From: Bin80 sp965215475
GTDB taxonomy: Bacteria; Bacteroidota; Rhodothermia; Rhodothermales; Bin80
Direction of reading: 5' to 3'
Length of the DNA stretch: 64,000 bases
Assembly: GCA_965215475.1 (NCBI GenBank)
Contig: OZ244061.1
Location: forward strand, 1,798,001-1,862,000
This document shows, piece after piece, positions 1 to 9,307 of this stretch. The notes beneath the pieces are model-generated. The model saw only the letters and a program-made list of their open reading frames with translations, was not told where the DNA came from and made no database searches. A program made the translations under genes and the position numbers. Within the stretch, counting starts at the first letter, position 1; each line of letters opens with the position of its first letter.

Positions 1-231
1 CAAACTCTCCACCACCGGACCATGTGGAACTTCTATACTGGTAGCAATCTCGGTCAGATCGCAGCCTGCGGTGTCCCTCATCCAGTCCATCATTTGATGG
101 AATCCTTCTCCGGAGTGGGAGAATGCCTTCTCTCCGAGGACCTGGCCCTCTCGGTCCAGAATACAGACCTGATGAGATTCCGAGCCCCAATCCACTCCGG
201 CGAACCTCGTGTAGCGATTTTTTTCTGTCAT
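1..231 (-). CDS. IS110-family transposase, N-terminal part (runs off the window)
   Basis: The minus strand opens with ATG at 229-231 and stays open to base 1, giving 77 residues that start MTEKNRYTRFAGVDWG. The segment FAGVDWGSESHQVCILD followed about 45 residues later by SIEVPHGPVVESL is the start of the DEDD (RuvC-like) catalytic domain of IS110-family DNA recombinases; the Asp of GVDWG and the Glu of SIEVPHG are the first two catalytic acidic residues. These enzymes move their element using a bridge RNA made from the element's own noncoding end. The catalytic Ser domain would lie outside the window, so intactness cannot be judged. The first eight codons plus all upstream noncoding DNA are repeated at 35440-35802. 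Confidence 0.85.
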   Translation of the reverse strand, partial: MTEKNRYTRFAGVDWGSESHQVCILDREGQVLGEKAFSHSGEGFHQMMDWMRDTAGCDLTEIATSIEVPHGPVVESL

Positions 232-569
232 GGTTTCCGTATCTTTAGGGGTAAGTTTTGTGGGTCGCCATGACGTTCATCTGCCCCTGTATCGGTGCTC
301 AACGGCACACACTCTCTACTGGATGTAGATCATGGTTCTCCCTGGGGCACAGTTCCCCCCCAAGCGTTCAAGACGCAGGGGGCGTCAGGTGGCTCCCAGG
401 GAGAGACCCACGTTTGAATGATGCAAACCGGTTCAACGTATGGAGTATCCGAAACGCTCCGATGGGTCCAGTTGAAATTCAAAACCTCTCAACCAATGGA
501 CACATCTTCACCGCATTGAAGACCCAAACAATGAACTTAAATCAGCATCTCGTATAATATACAGGGGGG
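232..569 (-). ncRNA. IS110 left-end noncoding region, candidate bridge RNA
   Basis: About 338 bases lie between the IS110 start codon and the point near 569 where identity with the second copy (35440-35802) stops, so 569 marks the element's left end within a G run. In IS110-group elements this interval encodes the bridge RNA. The strongest structure seen is a perfect 10-bp stem formed by 337-346 and 395-404 enclosing a C-rich/G-rich interior, which could be an RNA arm with an internal loop. Only one base difference from the other copy was noticed (near 368). The location and the stem are seen directly; the bridge-RNA role is inferred from the family. Confidence 0.5.
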
Positions 570-744
570 ATTTTGTTGGAACGATCACATGCACCCGTGA
601 GACACTCTCATGTGTAAGAAAAGAAGGATCTAGTTCCCAACGATGAATACCCGTCTCCACAGATTCACCACTCCTTTCAAGACCAAAGAGCGATGGGTGG
701 CCTCCCGTCAGGCCAAAGAAGATGGATAAACCGATTAGCCACAT
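570..744 (-). pseudogene. Short open frame cut by the IS110 end
   Basis: A minus-strand frame starts at ATG 742-744 with a hydrophobic stretch (MWLIGLSIFFGLTGG) and reads about 58 codons until it meets the IS110 end at 569. It could be the start of a secreted protein interrupted by the insertion, but there is no clear ribosome-binding site and no recognisable domain. It may be chance. The rest of 745-1066 holds no gene I can support, only the hairpin at 976-1006. Confidence 0.2.
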
Positions 745-975
745 GAAATGAGAATATTAGGTGAAAATACAATTACTCTGTTTTTTTGCATGTTCCTTGA
801 CAATAAGAAGCTTTCGCAGAGAAACTACCCTGGATACCCAGAACATCTTGATTTTTTTATTGTTCCCAAAAAAGATACGCCTTCTTGACCTCTCATATTA
901 CGAGCATCTCATTTTTCAGCAGGATGAACTTCATTCATCATCAACCCTTAGCCATAGCGATTACGCTTGCGTGAT

Positions 976-1006
976 CGGCGTGTGTCAATAAAAATGACAC
1001 ACGCCG
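976..1006. terminator. Perfect 12-bp inverted repeat
   Basis: Bases 976-987 and 995-1006 are perfect inverted copies with a 7-base loop (ATAAAAA). The stem is GC-rich (CGGCGTGTGTCA). No T run follows on either strand, so it does not look like a standard intrinsic terminator. It lies 60 bases before the next gene and could act as a transcript-end or insulator hairpin. Confidence 0.3.
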
Positions 1007-1066
1007 CATAGCCAATTGATTTAAGAATTAGACGTATCTTATTTGTAGGTATAAGCATTCGTTTTT

Positions 1067-2020
1067 GTGATAACAGAAGGATACGTTCTAAACACCTATG
1101 GGGAAGAGGCGTATTTGCGGCATGCCGTTGCTTCGGTTACCACACTTCGCCGCTATGATCGCGTGCGTCCCATCGCTCTCTATTGCACAGATGCTCATAC
1201 TGAGATTCTTCGTCGTAAGAACCTCACAGACCTCTTTACCCGCGTAGATAAGCTTCCAGATAGAAGTTGTTCAATCAACGGATTCAAGCATCGTCTTCAC
1301 GAATTCAAGCCATGGGAACGAAGCCTATATGTGGATAGCGATATGGTCTGGTGCCGGAACCCCGATCCTCTCTGGACGCAACTTTCAATCTATCCCTTTA
1401 CGGCGACCGGGCTTGAAAGAGCTGATTTCTATTTTGGCGGCCCCAAGAATGCCGGAGTCATCTTGGAATTTTTGCGGGACCGTCGCTATCGCACCCTGAC
1501 CCGCTTCGGATTGACATATTTGCCCCGTATACAAGCAGGCATGATGTATGCGGCCGATACCGAAATTACCAGATCCGTCTGTGAATTAGCATCTGATTTT
1601 TATTCGCGTGCTTCGGAAATGCATTTTAGGACGAGACTCCTTGAAGGGCGCACGGAAGAGTCCTGTGAATGGAGTCTTGCCATGGCCATGAGTAGCATGG
1701 ATCTCCCCATATATCATTGGTATCAGGGGGCAAACAGCCCCCAGTTAGATTACATTATTGGCATGACAGAGCATACTGAGAAATTTGAAGAAGTTACCTG
1801 TGACTATTATACAGATCGCTTTATTTATGAACTCCGAGGAATCAAAAACCTTCAGGTTCGCCAGCTTTGTATTCGAATAGTCACCACGCTGCTTCGAAGA
1901 CGTGACCAAATGAAAGTTACTCCATTTGTTTTACATTTTGGATGGTCTCACGTGAAGCAACCATTCTATGACTTTGCAGATCGGGTTTGGGCGGAATTGA
2001 CGGATTCTGCTATGCTCTGA
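1067..2020 (+). CDS. Glycosyltransferase-like protein (GT-A type, DxD motif)
   Basis: 317 residues starting at GTG 1067. The N-terminal half (YVLNTYGEEAYLRHAVASV, then RRYDRVRPIALYC) resembles the nucleotide-sugar binding start of GT-A glycosyltransferases such as family 8. SLYVDSDMVW near residues 86-95 supplies an Asp-x-Asp motif, the usual metal and sugar-nucleotide site. No signal peptide or membrane helix is visible, so it should act in the cytoplasm. The acceptor cannot be inferred. It converges on and overlaps the 3' end of the next gene by 11 bases. The family assignment is by motif only. Confidence 0.55.
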   Translation: MITEGYVLNTYGEEAYLRHAVASVTTLRRYDRVRPIALYCTDAHTEILRRKNLTDLFTRVDKLPDRSCSINGFKHRLHEFKPWERSLYVDSDMVWCRNPDPLWTQLSIYPFTATGLERADFYFGGPKNAGVILEFLRDRRYRTLTRFGLTYLPRIQAGMMYAADTEITRSVCELASDFYSRASEMHFRTRLLEGRTEESCEWSLAMAMSSMDLPIYHWYQGANSPQLDYIIGMTEHTEKFEEVTCDYYTDRFIYELRGIKNLQVRQLCIRIVTTLLRRRDQMKVTPFVLHFGWSHVKQPFYDFADRVWAELTDSAML

Positions 2021-3602
2021 AGGTCAGATTCCACCAAAAAACTAAGTATTCCTTTGTAGAGGGGAGGAACAGGAATAGGATGAATCCTATTCCCAGAAGT
2101 AGTGGGAATGCAATCAGGCTGAGCACCCCGATACTTCCCAAATCGCGGCGGGTCAGGGTTGCAAAACTTCGAACACTACGAAAGATGCAGAGGGTATTCA
2201 AAAAGACCCAACTGAAAGCAAGTATAATCGCTAATATGACACGCTGATTTGGGTTGAGTCCCGAGGCAATCATAACCATCGGAAGCATTGCGCCTAATGG
2301 GGTATGGTTCATGGCACTAATCGTGAAAAAATGCTCGATCGATATCCCCTGAACCCTTCGTACAATTAATGTAGAGAGTGAATACGAAATCAAGTTTGTG
2401 ATCAGGTAGATCGAAACTACAACTAGAACCAGAAGGTAATTATTCGAAGTCAGGTTGGAGATCTGATTGAGAATATAGGGGTTCATTAATGAAGCAATTG
2501 CCTTCACCAGGGAAAGGTCTCCAAATGCTTCAATAAGGACCAATACCACAGCAGAGAGCAGGATCCCCTGCGCGATAACATAAATAAAGGAGATATCTGG
2601 GGGAAGGATACTTTTATGATACAGGGTATCCCGGTTGACCGGTGTATTCAAGGTATATTTCCAGATCAAATTGGCAAATCTGCCATACCAAAGACAAAGC
2701 AGGGCGATGAGCAGGCAAGTGATCCAGCTTAGAATTAATGGCCAAGAAGCAGCCTGGATCGGTTTATCTCCATAATCAAAAGCAAAGATCTGTTGCGTAC
2801 CGGTATAGATTCCTCGCAGTACATCAAGCGCCGGTCGCTCCTGTCCTGATACATCCATCAGACCCCATTGGGATGAGGTATCATCGATATCCTTCCATCT
2901 GTAAACAAAAATGACTTCAGCATTGGTTTCGAGCAGTTTTGGAAGATGATTTTCCAAGAAACGTGCTTGCGACTGAGGTGAATTCGCATGATTCAGGCCA
3001 AACTTGTCTGGATCAACTTTCTTTCCGACACTAGAAAAACCGATCGGGGTGGGACGAGACCAATCTTTGATCATCCTAACAGGATCAAGATCTTTGCGTC
3101 CATCCAACAGAACTAAATCAACATCAGAATAACACTGGTCATCAGCTATAAATGCGGACGTATAGTACAGTATGAGGTCAGGTGCCCATGCAGCGAGTTC
3201 TTTGAAATATTCACACGCCTGCGGGTTGCTAGTGTCACTGTTGGTTGAGATCCCAAAATGACGTGCGGATCGGTTCGAGGGATATCTTTGGCGGGCAAGA
3301 TCTAACTGATTTTTCGCATATTCGAGTGTATCCAGAAGTGCGGGTGCGGGAAGAAAGCGAATGGGGAGGTCTTGAAATAATTGTAGTCCGAGCGTATCCG
3401 CAACATAGAACAGAGTGTGATCTGTGATGATGGGCAAGCGAACGGCCTCTACACCTGCCTCATGGATTTTTAGCAGATCCTGAGTGGTCGGAGGTTGAGG
3501 TCCGTCCCAAACTATACCTTTAAGAGGAATCGTCTGGCCGTACGTATAATGGACGCACGTACAGCTCAAAAGCAAGTACAGGAGAATGTACCCACGGTGC
3601 AT
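2010..3602 (-). CDS. Exported TIM-barrel-like domain fused to a multi-span membrane domain
   Basis: 530 residues. Residues 1-22 form a signal peptide. Residues about 25-265 (GIVWDGPQPPTTQDLLKI, GVEAVRLPI, WAPDLILYY, VIFVYRWKD) read like a glycoside-hydrolase type (beta/alpha) barrel, although the usual pair of catalytic Glu is not obvious. From about residue 285 to the end there are five or six hydrophobic helices, resembling a Yip1-like membrane module. The layout suggests a periplasmic sugar-binding or hydrolase-like domain tethered to the inner membrane. It is the last gene of a recJ / M14 peptidase / this gene unit, 6 bases after the peptidase. No specific function is claimed. Confidence 0.6.
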   Translation of the reverse strand: MHRGYILLYLLLSCTCVHYTYGQTIPLKGIVWDGPQPPTTQDLLKIHEAGVEAVRLPIITDHTLFYVADTLGLQLFQDLPIRFLPAPALLDTLEYAKNQLDLARQRYPSNRSARHFGISTNSDTSNPQACEYFKELAAWAPDLILYYTSAFIADDQCYSDVDLVLLDGRKDLDPVRMIKDWSRPTPIGFSSVGKKVDPDKFGLNHANSPQSQARFLENHLPKLLETNAEVIFVYRWKDIDDTSSQWGLMDVSGQERPALDVLRGIYTGTQQIFAFDYGDKPIQAASWPLILSWITCLLIALLCLWYGRFANLIWKYTLNTPVNRDTLYHKSILPPDISFIYVIAQGILLSAVVLVLIEAFGDLSLVKAIASLMNPYILNQISNLTSNNYLLVLVVVSIYLITNLISYSLSTLIVRRVQGISIEHFFTISAMNHTPLGAMLPMVMIASGLNPNQRVILAIILAFSWVFLNTLCIFRSVRSFATLTRRDLGSIGVLSLIAFPLLLGIGFILFLFLPSTKEYLVFWWNLTFRA

Positions 3603-3608
3603 CTCGCT

Positions 3609-6122
3609 TTAGAATGTCGCTACGCTGCGCTGTCCGGCCAGAAAAATGGCATTTGCCAGCAGGAGCCTTCCATGATAGTAGAAGCCTCGAAAAATGGGGT
3701 TATCGGCAAAATAAATCACTTCGCCTCTTCCAATAGACTCCATTCCTAGAATCAATGATTGTTCTAGCGGTTCAAGTGCTTGCGTCCCTGCAAACCCTGC
3801 AACCAGGCTATTTTCTTTGAGAACGCCAACATTCCATCCATCCTCCAGCCATGAAAATGCGCGTGGGTTAACTTTTAATGTGAGATAGTCTCGTGGATAC
3901 CCAAATGCCAGAGGATGAGTTGTGTCTAATTCCGTACGGAAGATGGCCCCAGCGATATCCTGAGTGATTTCATGTCGATCACGATCCGCATAGGGTTGAA
4001 TTTCTGTATCGAGTGAATCGGCATCGTCTTCATCGTCGATTTTACGTTTTAACCCGAACCCATCTTTGTCCGCAAGGAAGGCTGCTGCCCTTTCGAGGGC
4101 GATCAGTCGCCCTCCTTCCCGGATCCAATCCCGGACTTCTTCCAAGCGGCGTTCGTCCAGTATACGGTTATAACTTCCAGAAGGGAGGATGATCACATCG
4201 TACCGGCGAAGCGGTAGATCTGCAAAGTCGTCACTATTTATGAGGGTGGCATTGTATTTGAGTTGCTCATCAAAGAAATGCCATAGCTCTCCAAGGCTAT
4301 AGGTACTGATGGATGTACCCGCAATGATAGCAACACGCGGGGCTCGTATGAAGACGACATCTCCAGAACCAAAATCAACACCTTCGGTGACGCGTGTTGT
4401 GGTAACGGCATGTACTTGTTGCTTTGCGCGGCGTGCACTCTGAACGACGAGGGAATCAAAGGCCTCTCCTGCTCCTCCACGTGTCATGATTAGTGTCCCT
4501 TCGTCATAGGATTGCTGATTGATCTTGAAGGGGACCTCTGCATAGCGCACCTTCACACCTCTTTGCAGTAAATCTGCGAGCAGTCGTGCATCTTCAAAAC
4601 TTTTCCACTCGGCGATATAGGCAACAGGTTCAGACAAATGGGCCTCGGCTACGGGCACCGGAGGAGTTGTGTCCCAGACTACTTCTTGATCCAGTGCATA
4701 GGCCTCTACACCATAGACATAGGGAAGAGCCCAGGCGGTGATATCATACGTGAGCGAATCTTCTAACGCCGGTTCCGGCTCAAACAGAACACGGGCCAGC
4801 ACTCCTTTGGGCTGTGCAACAGGAACGATAAGGTCTCCAGATTCAATCTGCGTTTCTATTTGGGCCCCTGTATGGTAAGCAAATCCGTTTTCTTTTCCAT
4901 CCGAAGCCGCAAAACCATATATGATTCCAAGGAGATCAAGGTGGTTTGAGATTGTATGGATCTGATCTTCTTGTCCTTTTCGAGGGATCAAGTACGCGGC
5001 ATATGCTCCGATAGAGCCGGTGACGGAATCATGGAAATATTGGGTAAACTGATCAATAATACGATCCCGTTCGTTGGCTGCGACCTCAATCGTAGACAAG
5101 CTCGTGGTGTAATGGTGCTCAATCCGATCAGCTAGGGTCAGAGTATCTCCCTCCGCGGTAACGATCCCGAGTCCTGCGCGTCCCGATCCTGCTTGCTCGT
5201 AAGTCATTCCAATCGCACCATTGAACATGGGCCATGTGTCACCGTAGCCTGGATAGAGCAGGTCAAAGACCTGCCTCGTAAAGAACAGCCATCCCTCTTG
5301 GTCAAAATATCGAGCGTGATTGGCCCCCATCAGATCCTGCAACTCCCGTTGCCATGGCGTGATATATTCATGATATGGCATTGCCGCAGGAGCAAAATAG
5401 TAGGGGCTGTTTACACTTTGTTCATGAAAGTCTACATGGATATGAGGCATCCACCGATTATAGTGCTGCAATCGCTGACGAGTCTCTATTTGTGTTCCCC
5501 ATGCCCAATCTCGGTTCAGGTCAAAGTAGTAATGGTTGGTTCGTCCACCAGGCCATGATTCCGCATGTTCGCGGGCTTCTTCAACAACGTTCGACTGTCG
5601 TCCGCGCGTTTGATGATAAAAATGCACATAACGGTCACGTCCATCCGGATTCAGGCATGGATCAATGATCACCACGGTATTTTCCAGCCATGCTGAAACA
5701 TCAGGATCTGTGTTACTAGCCAGTGTATGAATGACTTCTAGAGCTGCTTCGGTACCGACGGATTCATTTCCGTGAACATTGTAACTAAGCCAAACCAGTA
5801 CGGGAATATTTTCTGTACTGGTTCCTTCCAGAAGTCCAGCACGCTGAAGGTTTGCCGTACGAATTTTTTCGAGATTCAAAAGATTGTCCGTAGAAGAGAT
5901 GACCACATACTGTAGCACACGACCTTCATATGTTTGACCATACTCAACGCGGATCACATTTTCTGCCGTTCCTGCAACATGGCGAACATAGTCCATGACC
6001 CGGTGATACGGCGTAAAATCTTCCCCTGATTCATAGCCGAGGAACTCAGACGGACTATAAAGTTGCGCCTCGGCAGAGTCGATGAATAAAGTAAGGACGA
6101 AAAAAGAGATAAGAATTTTCAT
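3609..6122 (-). CDS. Secreted M14-family zinc carboxypeptidase
   Basis: 837 residues from the ATG at 6120-6122; longer in-frame starts run into recJ, whereas this one gives a clean signal peptide (MKILISFFVLTLFIDSAEAQ). Zinc ligands are H117 and E120 in NVHGNES and H233 in HVDFHEQ; E309 in GMTYEQAG is the likely catalytic Glu. The family removes C-terminal residues from peptides. The C-terminal half (about 400-837) is a long extension typical of large Bacteroidota M14 proteins, including a glutamine-amidotransferase-like stretch (YDVIILPSGSYNR). The ATG overlaps the recJ stop as ATGA, indicating translational coupling. Export implies peptide scavenging outside the cytoplasm. Confidence 0.85.
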   Translation of the reverse strand: MKILISFFVLTLFIDSAEAQLYSPSEFLGYESGEDFTPYHRVMDYVRHVAGTAENVIRVEYGQTYEGRVLQYVVISSTDNLLNLEKIRTANLQRAGLLEGTSTENIPVLVWLSYNVHGNESVGTEAALEVIHTLASNTDPDVSAWLENTVVIIDPCLNPDGRDRYVHFYHQTRGRQSNVVEEAREHAESWPGGRTNHYYFDLNRDWAWGTQIETRQRLQHYNRWMPHIHVDFHEQSVNSPYYFAPAAMPYHEYITPWQRELQDLMGANHARYFDQEGWLFFTRQVFDLLYPGYGDTWPMFNGAIGMTYEQAGSGRAGLGIVTAEGDTLTLADRIEHHYTTSLSTIEVAANERDRIIDQFTQYFHDSVTGSIGAYAAYLIPRKGQEDQIHTISNHLDLLGIIYGFAASDGKENGFAYHTGAQIETQIESGDLIVPVAQPKGVLARVLFEPEPALEDSLTYDITAWALPYVYGVEAYALDQEVVWDTTPPVPVAEAHLSEPVAYIAEWKSFEDARLLADLLQRGVKVRYAEVPFKINQQSYDEGTLIMTRGGAGEAFDSLVVQSARRAKQQVHAVTTTRVTEGVDFGSGDVVFIRAPRVAIIAGTSISTYSLGELWHFFDEQLKYNATLINSDDFADLPLRRYDVIILPSGSYNRILDERRLEEVRDWIREGGRLIALERAAAFLADKDGFGLKRKIDDEDDADSLDTEIQPYADRDRHEITQDIAGAIFRTELDTTHPLAFGYPRDYLTLKVNPRAFSWLEDGWNVGVLKENSLVAGFAGTQALEPLEQSLILGMESIGRGEVIYFADNPIFRGFYYHGRLLLANAIFLAGQRSVATF

Positions 6123-7858
6123 GGGGATTGAATATGTACGCGGAGTGCTTGAATGCGTAGTTGTGTGGTGACTCGACCTTTCCACTGATTTTTTTCGACA
6201 TGGCACAGTAGATCCAAGCCTGTTTTATTTACGCGGGCTTCTTCTGCAACCGCATAGTGCTTGCCCTGCTGAAATCCGATGGCATCCATGACTGTGGATG
6301 AGTGGGTGGATTGCAGCTTCATTTTAAGGTGCTTCCCGTCACTCAAGAGACGAACCGATGTCGGAAGTAGATTTTTCATGAAGAAAAGAGGTGCCTCATT
6401 TTCTTTACCAAATGGCTGGCATAGATTGAGTATACGCTCAAATTTCCCAGGAATCATCTCCATAGTCAATCCGGCATCATATTCCAAGGCGGCTTCGATC
6501 CTTTGATCTCCAATCTGAGAGAGGATTTCGGCATTGAACTGTGCTTTGAGGAAAGACAAATTTTCTCTCTTCAGAGTGAGTCCAGCTGCTTTTGCATGAC
6601 CTCCAAATCGAATTAAAATTTTTTCGCAGTTGGCCAGTGCTTCCAGGATATGGATATCTCCCCAAGTACGTACACTGCCAAATATTTCTTTCCCGTCCGA
6701 ATTCGGGACATCCGTCAGTATCATAGCTGGCCGAGCAAATTCCCGAACCATTTGAGAAGCCGCAGACCCCAGGATTCCGGGATGCCACTCTGGGTGGTAG
6801 AGCACCAGAGCACTGGTATGTTCACCCGCTAATTGTGTCCTGGCAAATTTGCTGGCCACCGGACGTAGCTTTGCTGCAAGAGTTTTTCTGGATTTATTGA
6901 GCTCATCGAGCCGCTTTGCAAGTTTTTGTGCATCGTCTTCTGCATCGGCCATCAGCAAGGCCAACGCCTCATCTGCGTGTGCTAGTCGGCCGGCTGCGTT
7001 GAGTCGGGGTCCCAATTGCATCCCAATATCGGTAGCAGTCAGGTGTTCCCGACTGCATTTTGAAACAGACACTAGTGCTTTGAGGCCAGGATGCGATGAT
7101 ATGCGGAGAAGATTTAATCCTTCCTGCACCAGAATACGATTTTCTGCAGTCAAAGGCATAATATCGCATACCGTGGAAATGGCAACAAGATCAAAGTACT
7201 GATCCGCAAGGTGAGCGGGTTTGCCGAGAACCTCGAATGTGACCTGAATCATCTTATATGCCAGTGCACAGGCAGAAATCTCCTTGACCGGATAGGTACA
7301 GTTTTTACGATTTGGATTCACATGAGCATAACACTCGGGGTGTTTGTCTTCATTCTCATGGTGGTCGCAGATAATGAGATCAACCCCGGCATTCTTTGCC
7401 TGTCTTGCCGTCTCCTCATCGTTGGTTCCGCAGTCTACTACGATGAGGAGGGAGCACTCCTTTGCACATGCTAATTCCACTCCGCTTACATGAAATCCAT
7501 GATTTTCTTTTTGGCGATGGGGTATATAGGAGATCGTTGCGATACCATGGGACTTTAGGAATTGCAGGACGAGTGCAGTCGAAGTCACACCATCGGCATC
7601 AAAGTCGCCGTACACCAAGACCTTCTCTTTTTCTGCGATCGCGCGAGCGATCCGTTCAGCAGCCAAGTCTACCTCTGACAAAAGGCGTGGGTCATAAAGA
7701 TTCTCCTTGGTTGCACGAAAATAATTTCGTGCAGCATCTACCGAATCAATCCCCCTCAGAATCAAAAAACGTGTGAGTGGTTCGGGGAGTGAATTCAGTG
7801 CCTCACTGAGCACCTTCACGTTGGTTTGATTTTCGATGGGACGCTCAATCCATCGCAT
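6119..7858 (-). CDS. recJ: Single-strand-specific exonuclease RecJ
   Basis: 579 residues, the normal length for RecJ, a 5'-3' single-strand DNA exonuclease of recombination and mismatch repair. The DHH-family motifs are intact: GDFDADGVTS (D85, D87, D89), VVDCGTND (D142), ICDHHE (D165-H167) and VCDIMPL. The DHHA1 motif is present as IRFGGHAKAAGLTL, and an OB-fold-like C-terminus follows. It is the first gene of a three-gene minus-strand unit and its TGA overlaps the ATG of the M14 peptidase. Confidence 0.95.
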   Translation of the reverse strand: MRWIERPIENQTNVKVLSEALNSLPEPLTRFLILRGIDSVDAARNYFRATKENLYDPRLLSEVDLAAERIARAIAEKEKVLVYGDFDADGVTSTALVLQFLKSHGIATISYIPHRQKENHGFHVSGVELACAKECSLLIVVDCGTNDEETARQAKNAGVDLIICDHHENEDKHPECYAHVNPNRKNCTYPVKEISACALAYKMIQVTFEVLGKPAHLADQYFDLVAISTVCDIMPLTAENRILVQEGLNLLRISSHPGLKALVSVSKCSREHLTATDIGMQLGPRLNAAGRLAHADEALALLMADAEDDAQKLAKRLDELNKSRKTLAAKLRPVASKFARTQLAGEHTSALVLYHPEWHPGILGSAASQMVREFARPAMILTDVPNSDGKEIFGSVRTWGDIHILEALANCEKILIRFGGHAKAAGLTLKRENLSFLKAQFNAEILSQIGDQRIEAALEYDAGLTMEMIPGKFERILNLCQPFGKENEAPLFFMKNLLPTSVRLLSDGKHLKMKLQSTHSSTVMDAIGFQQGKHYAVAEEARVNKTGLDLLCHVEKNQWKGRVTTQLRIQALRVHIQSP

Positions 7859-8214
7859 GATGTTTATGACCTTTCAGTAGCACCCTAATATACGACCGAT
7901 CTTTGGGTTATCCGCCCAGAACCAAAGCAGCGATGTTGAAGTAGCGCGCATAAAGCTTACTATTTGCAAGGGGATCTTTTTTCTTGCTTTGGAATCAAGT
8001 ATGATCAGGTGAATTAATAGGAACCTATCGAAGTGATTTCTCCCACAATATTCTTGACAGCCTCTTTTAAATGCTCCGTCTCTTGGGGAGGATTAAGATC
8101 CCGAGCGCGCGAAATCGTATTCTTACTTCTGAATTTTCCATTACCCTCCTTTGTGGTAAGTTGGCCTCCATCTTGATCAGAGACCATATTTCATGTGCAC
8201 TGATTCATATATTC
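7859..8214. other. Intergenic stretch upstream of recJ
   Basis: 356 bases between the recJ start and a broken plus-strand gene. Short open frames exist but none has a recognisable product or a good ribosome-binding site. A TTGACA at about 8053 has no convincing -10 partner. It presumably holds the recJ promoter; I see nothing else I can support. Confidence 0.4.
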
Positions 8215-8500
8215 ATGACAGACACTGATCGTATTATCAGGGAAAGCCTGAAGAATAAGTTTGAGCGATACAGCCCAGGAACGAAACACATGCCGTTTCA
8301 TCATAGACTGCTGGGAAAAGATAGAATGGCATTGTACTCTTATTCAGTCCCTAAATACCACCTTTGGAACTTCAATCTTTGAACCCGCTGCGGAAGCTAT
8401 CGCAAAACCTGATTTTGCCCTAGTTAAGAAGCAATATGTGATTGGGGAGAAGATTTCAAAACAAGCACAAGCCGTTATTCAGGAAATCATTGACACCTTG
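8215..8500 (+). pseudogene. Remnant of a TdeIII-like type II restriction endonuclease
   Basis: A plus-strand frame from ATG 8215 reads MTDTDRIIRESLKNKFERY then MPFHHRLLGKDRMALYS; the next frame continues from about 8340 with IQSLNTTFGTSIFEPAAEAI up to IQEIIDTLSSG near 8500. The two pieces join into one plausible protein if two bases are restored around 8340. The joined text resembles the N-terminus of TdeIII-family type II restriction enzymes, from memory of that family only. The remainder of the enzyme and any methylase are absent, so this is a short dead fragment. Confidence 0.45.
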
Positions 8501-8614
8501 TCTAGTGGAACAACCCTATGTGGAGTGTGCCAAAGTTAGCGGGGATTCGGCGTACTCCCGATTCCTTCGGTGTATTTGCTGGTTGATTCGGTTTTTCATT
8601 AGATGTTGGCTTAC

Positions 8615-9278
8615 TCATTTTCTTAACTCTCGTTTAACGATGGCATCTAATTCTAGGAAAGTCATTACTCCTGAATACATCTTGCCGTTCACGAACAATG
8701 TCGGAATACTATGTATACCTAATTTACCCGCAAGCACAGTGTCGGAATCAATCTTTTGCCTCACTTGACCATTAATCACACATTCTTGGAATGATCGCAT
8801 ATCTGATATTTGAGCAGTTTCTGCCAGAACAAATCTATCGGGAATACCATCTGATAATGCTTTCAAGTTTTGGAACAGGAGGTTTTGATATATTTCCAAT
8901 TTAGATTGTTGGGCAGCACACTCTGCAGCCACTGCTGACAAGTAAGCCTCAGGATGATAGGTTAAAGGAAGATTTCTGTAAACTATGGCTACCTGCTTTG
9001 GGTATCTAACTCGAATCGAGTCAAGTACTGAATGAAACTGACGACAGAATGGACACTCATAGTCAAGATATTCAACCATTCTGACAGGCGCGGATTCAGA
9101 ACCTACGGCCGTATCAAAATTCGAAACTGATAACCACAGTGAGTCCGGCAGTATTCGTTCGGGAAGGGGGGTGAGTAGATAGCTGATCAGGGAATAGCTC
9201 GCGTCGAACAACCAGAATAGTCACCAAGATTCCACAAAAGATTAGAACTGCAGATAGAACAGTTTTAACGAATTGCAT
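8615..9278 (-). pseudogene. DsbA-like thioredoxin-fold protein, frameshifted after its membrane anchor
   Basis: The main frame (8615 to about 9170) encodes a DsbA/thioredoxin_4 domain: APVRMVEYLDYECPFCRQFH carries the CPFC redox site and HSIPTLFVNG the cis-Pro loop. A second frame begins at ATG 9278 with an anchor helix (MQFVKTVLSAVLIFCGILV) and runs to PDQLSTHP, where a run of six C on the coding strand (9166-9171) puts it out of frame with the enzyme domain. Removing one C gives a normal 220-residue membrane-anchored thiol oxidoreductase. An internal TTG at 9211 could start the soluble part. The cause may be pseudogenisation, slippage or a base-call error. Confidence 0.65.
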
Positions 9279-9307
9279 CGGTACTTAAGAACAACACTCC
9301 ATCGCAC

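Noticed and set aside
258..557. 99-codon frame repeated at 35452-35751, looking like a duplicated gene
   Set aside because: It is antisense to, and fully inside, the IS110 noncoding left end. The repetition is explained by the mobile element, and the translated text is not protein-like.
761..991. 76-codon plus-strand frame starting MKIQLLCFFACSLTIRS
   Set aside because: Signal-peptide-like start only; no ribosome-binding site, no family, and it ends inside the hairpin at 976-1006.
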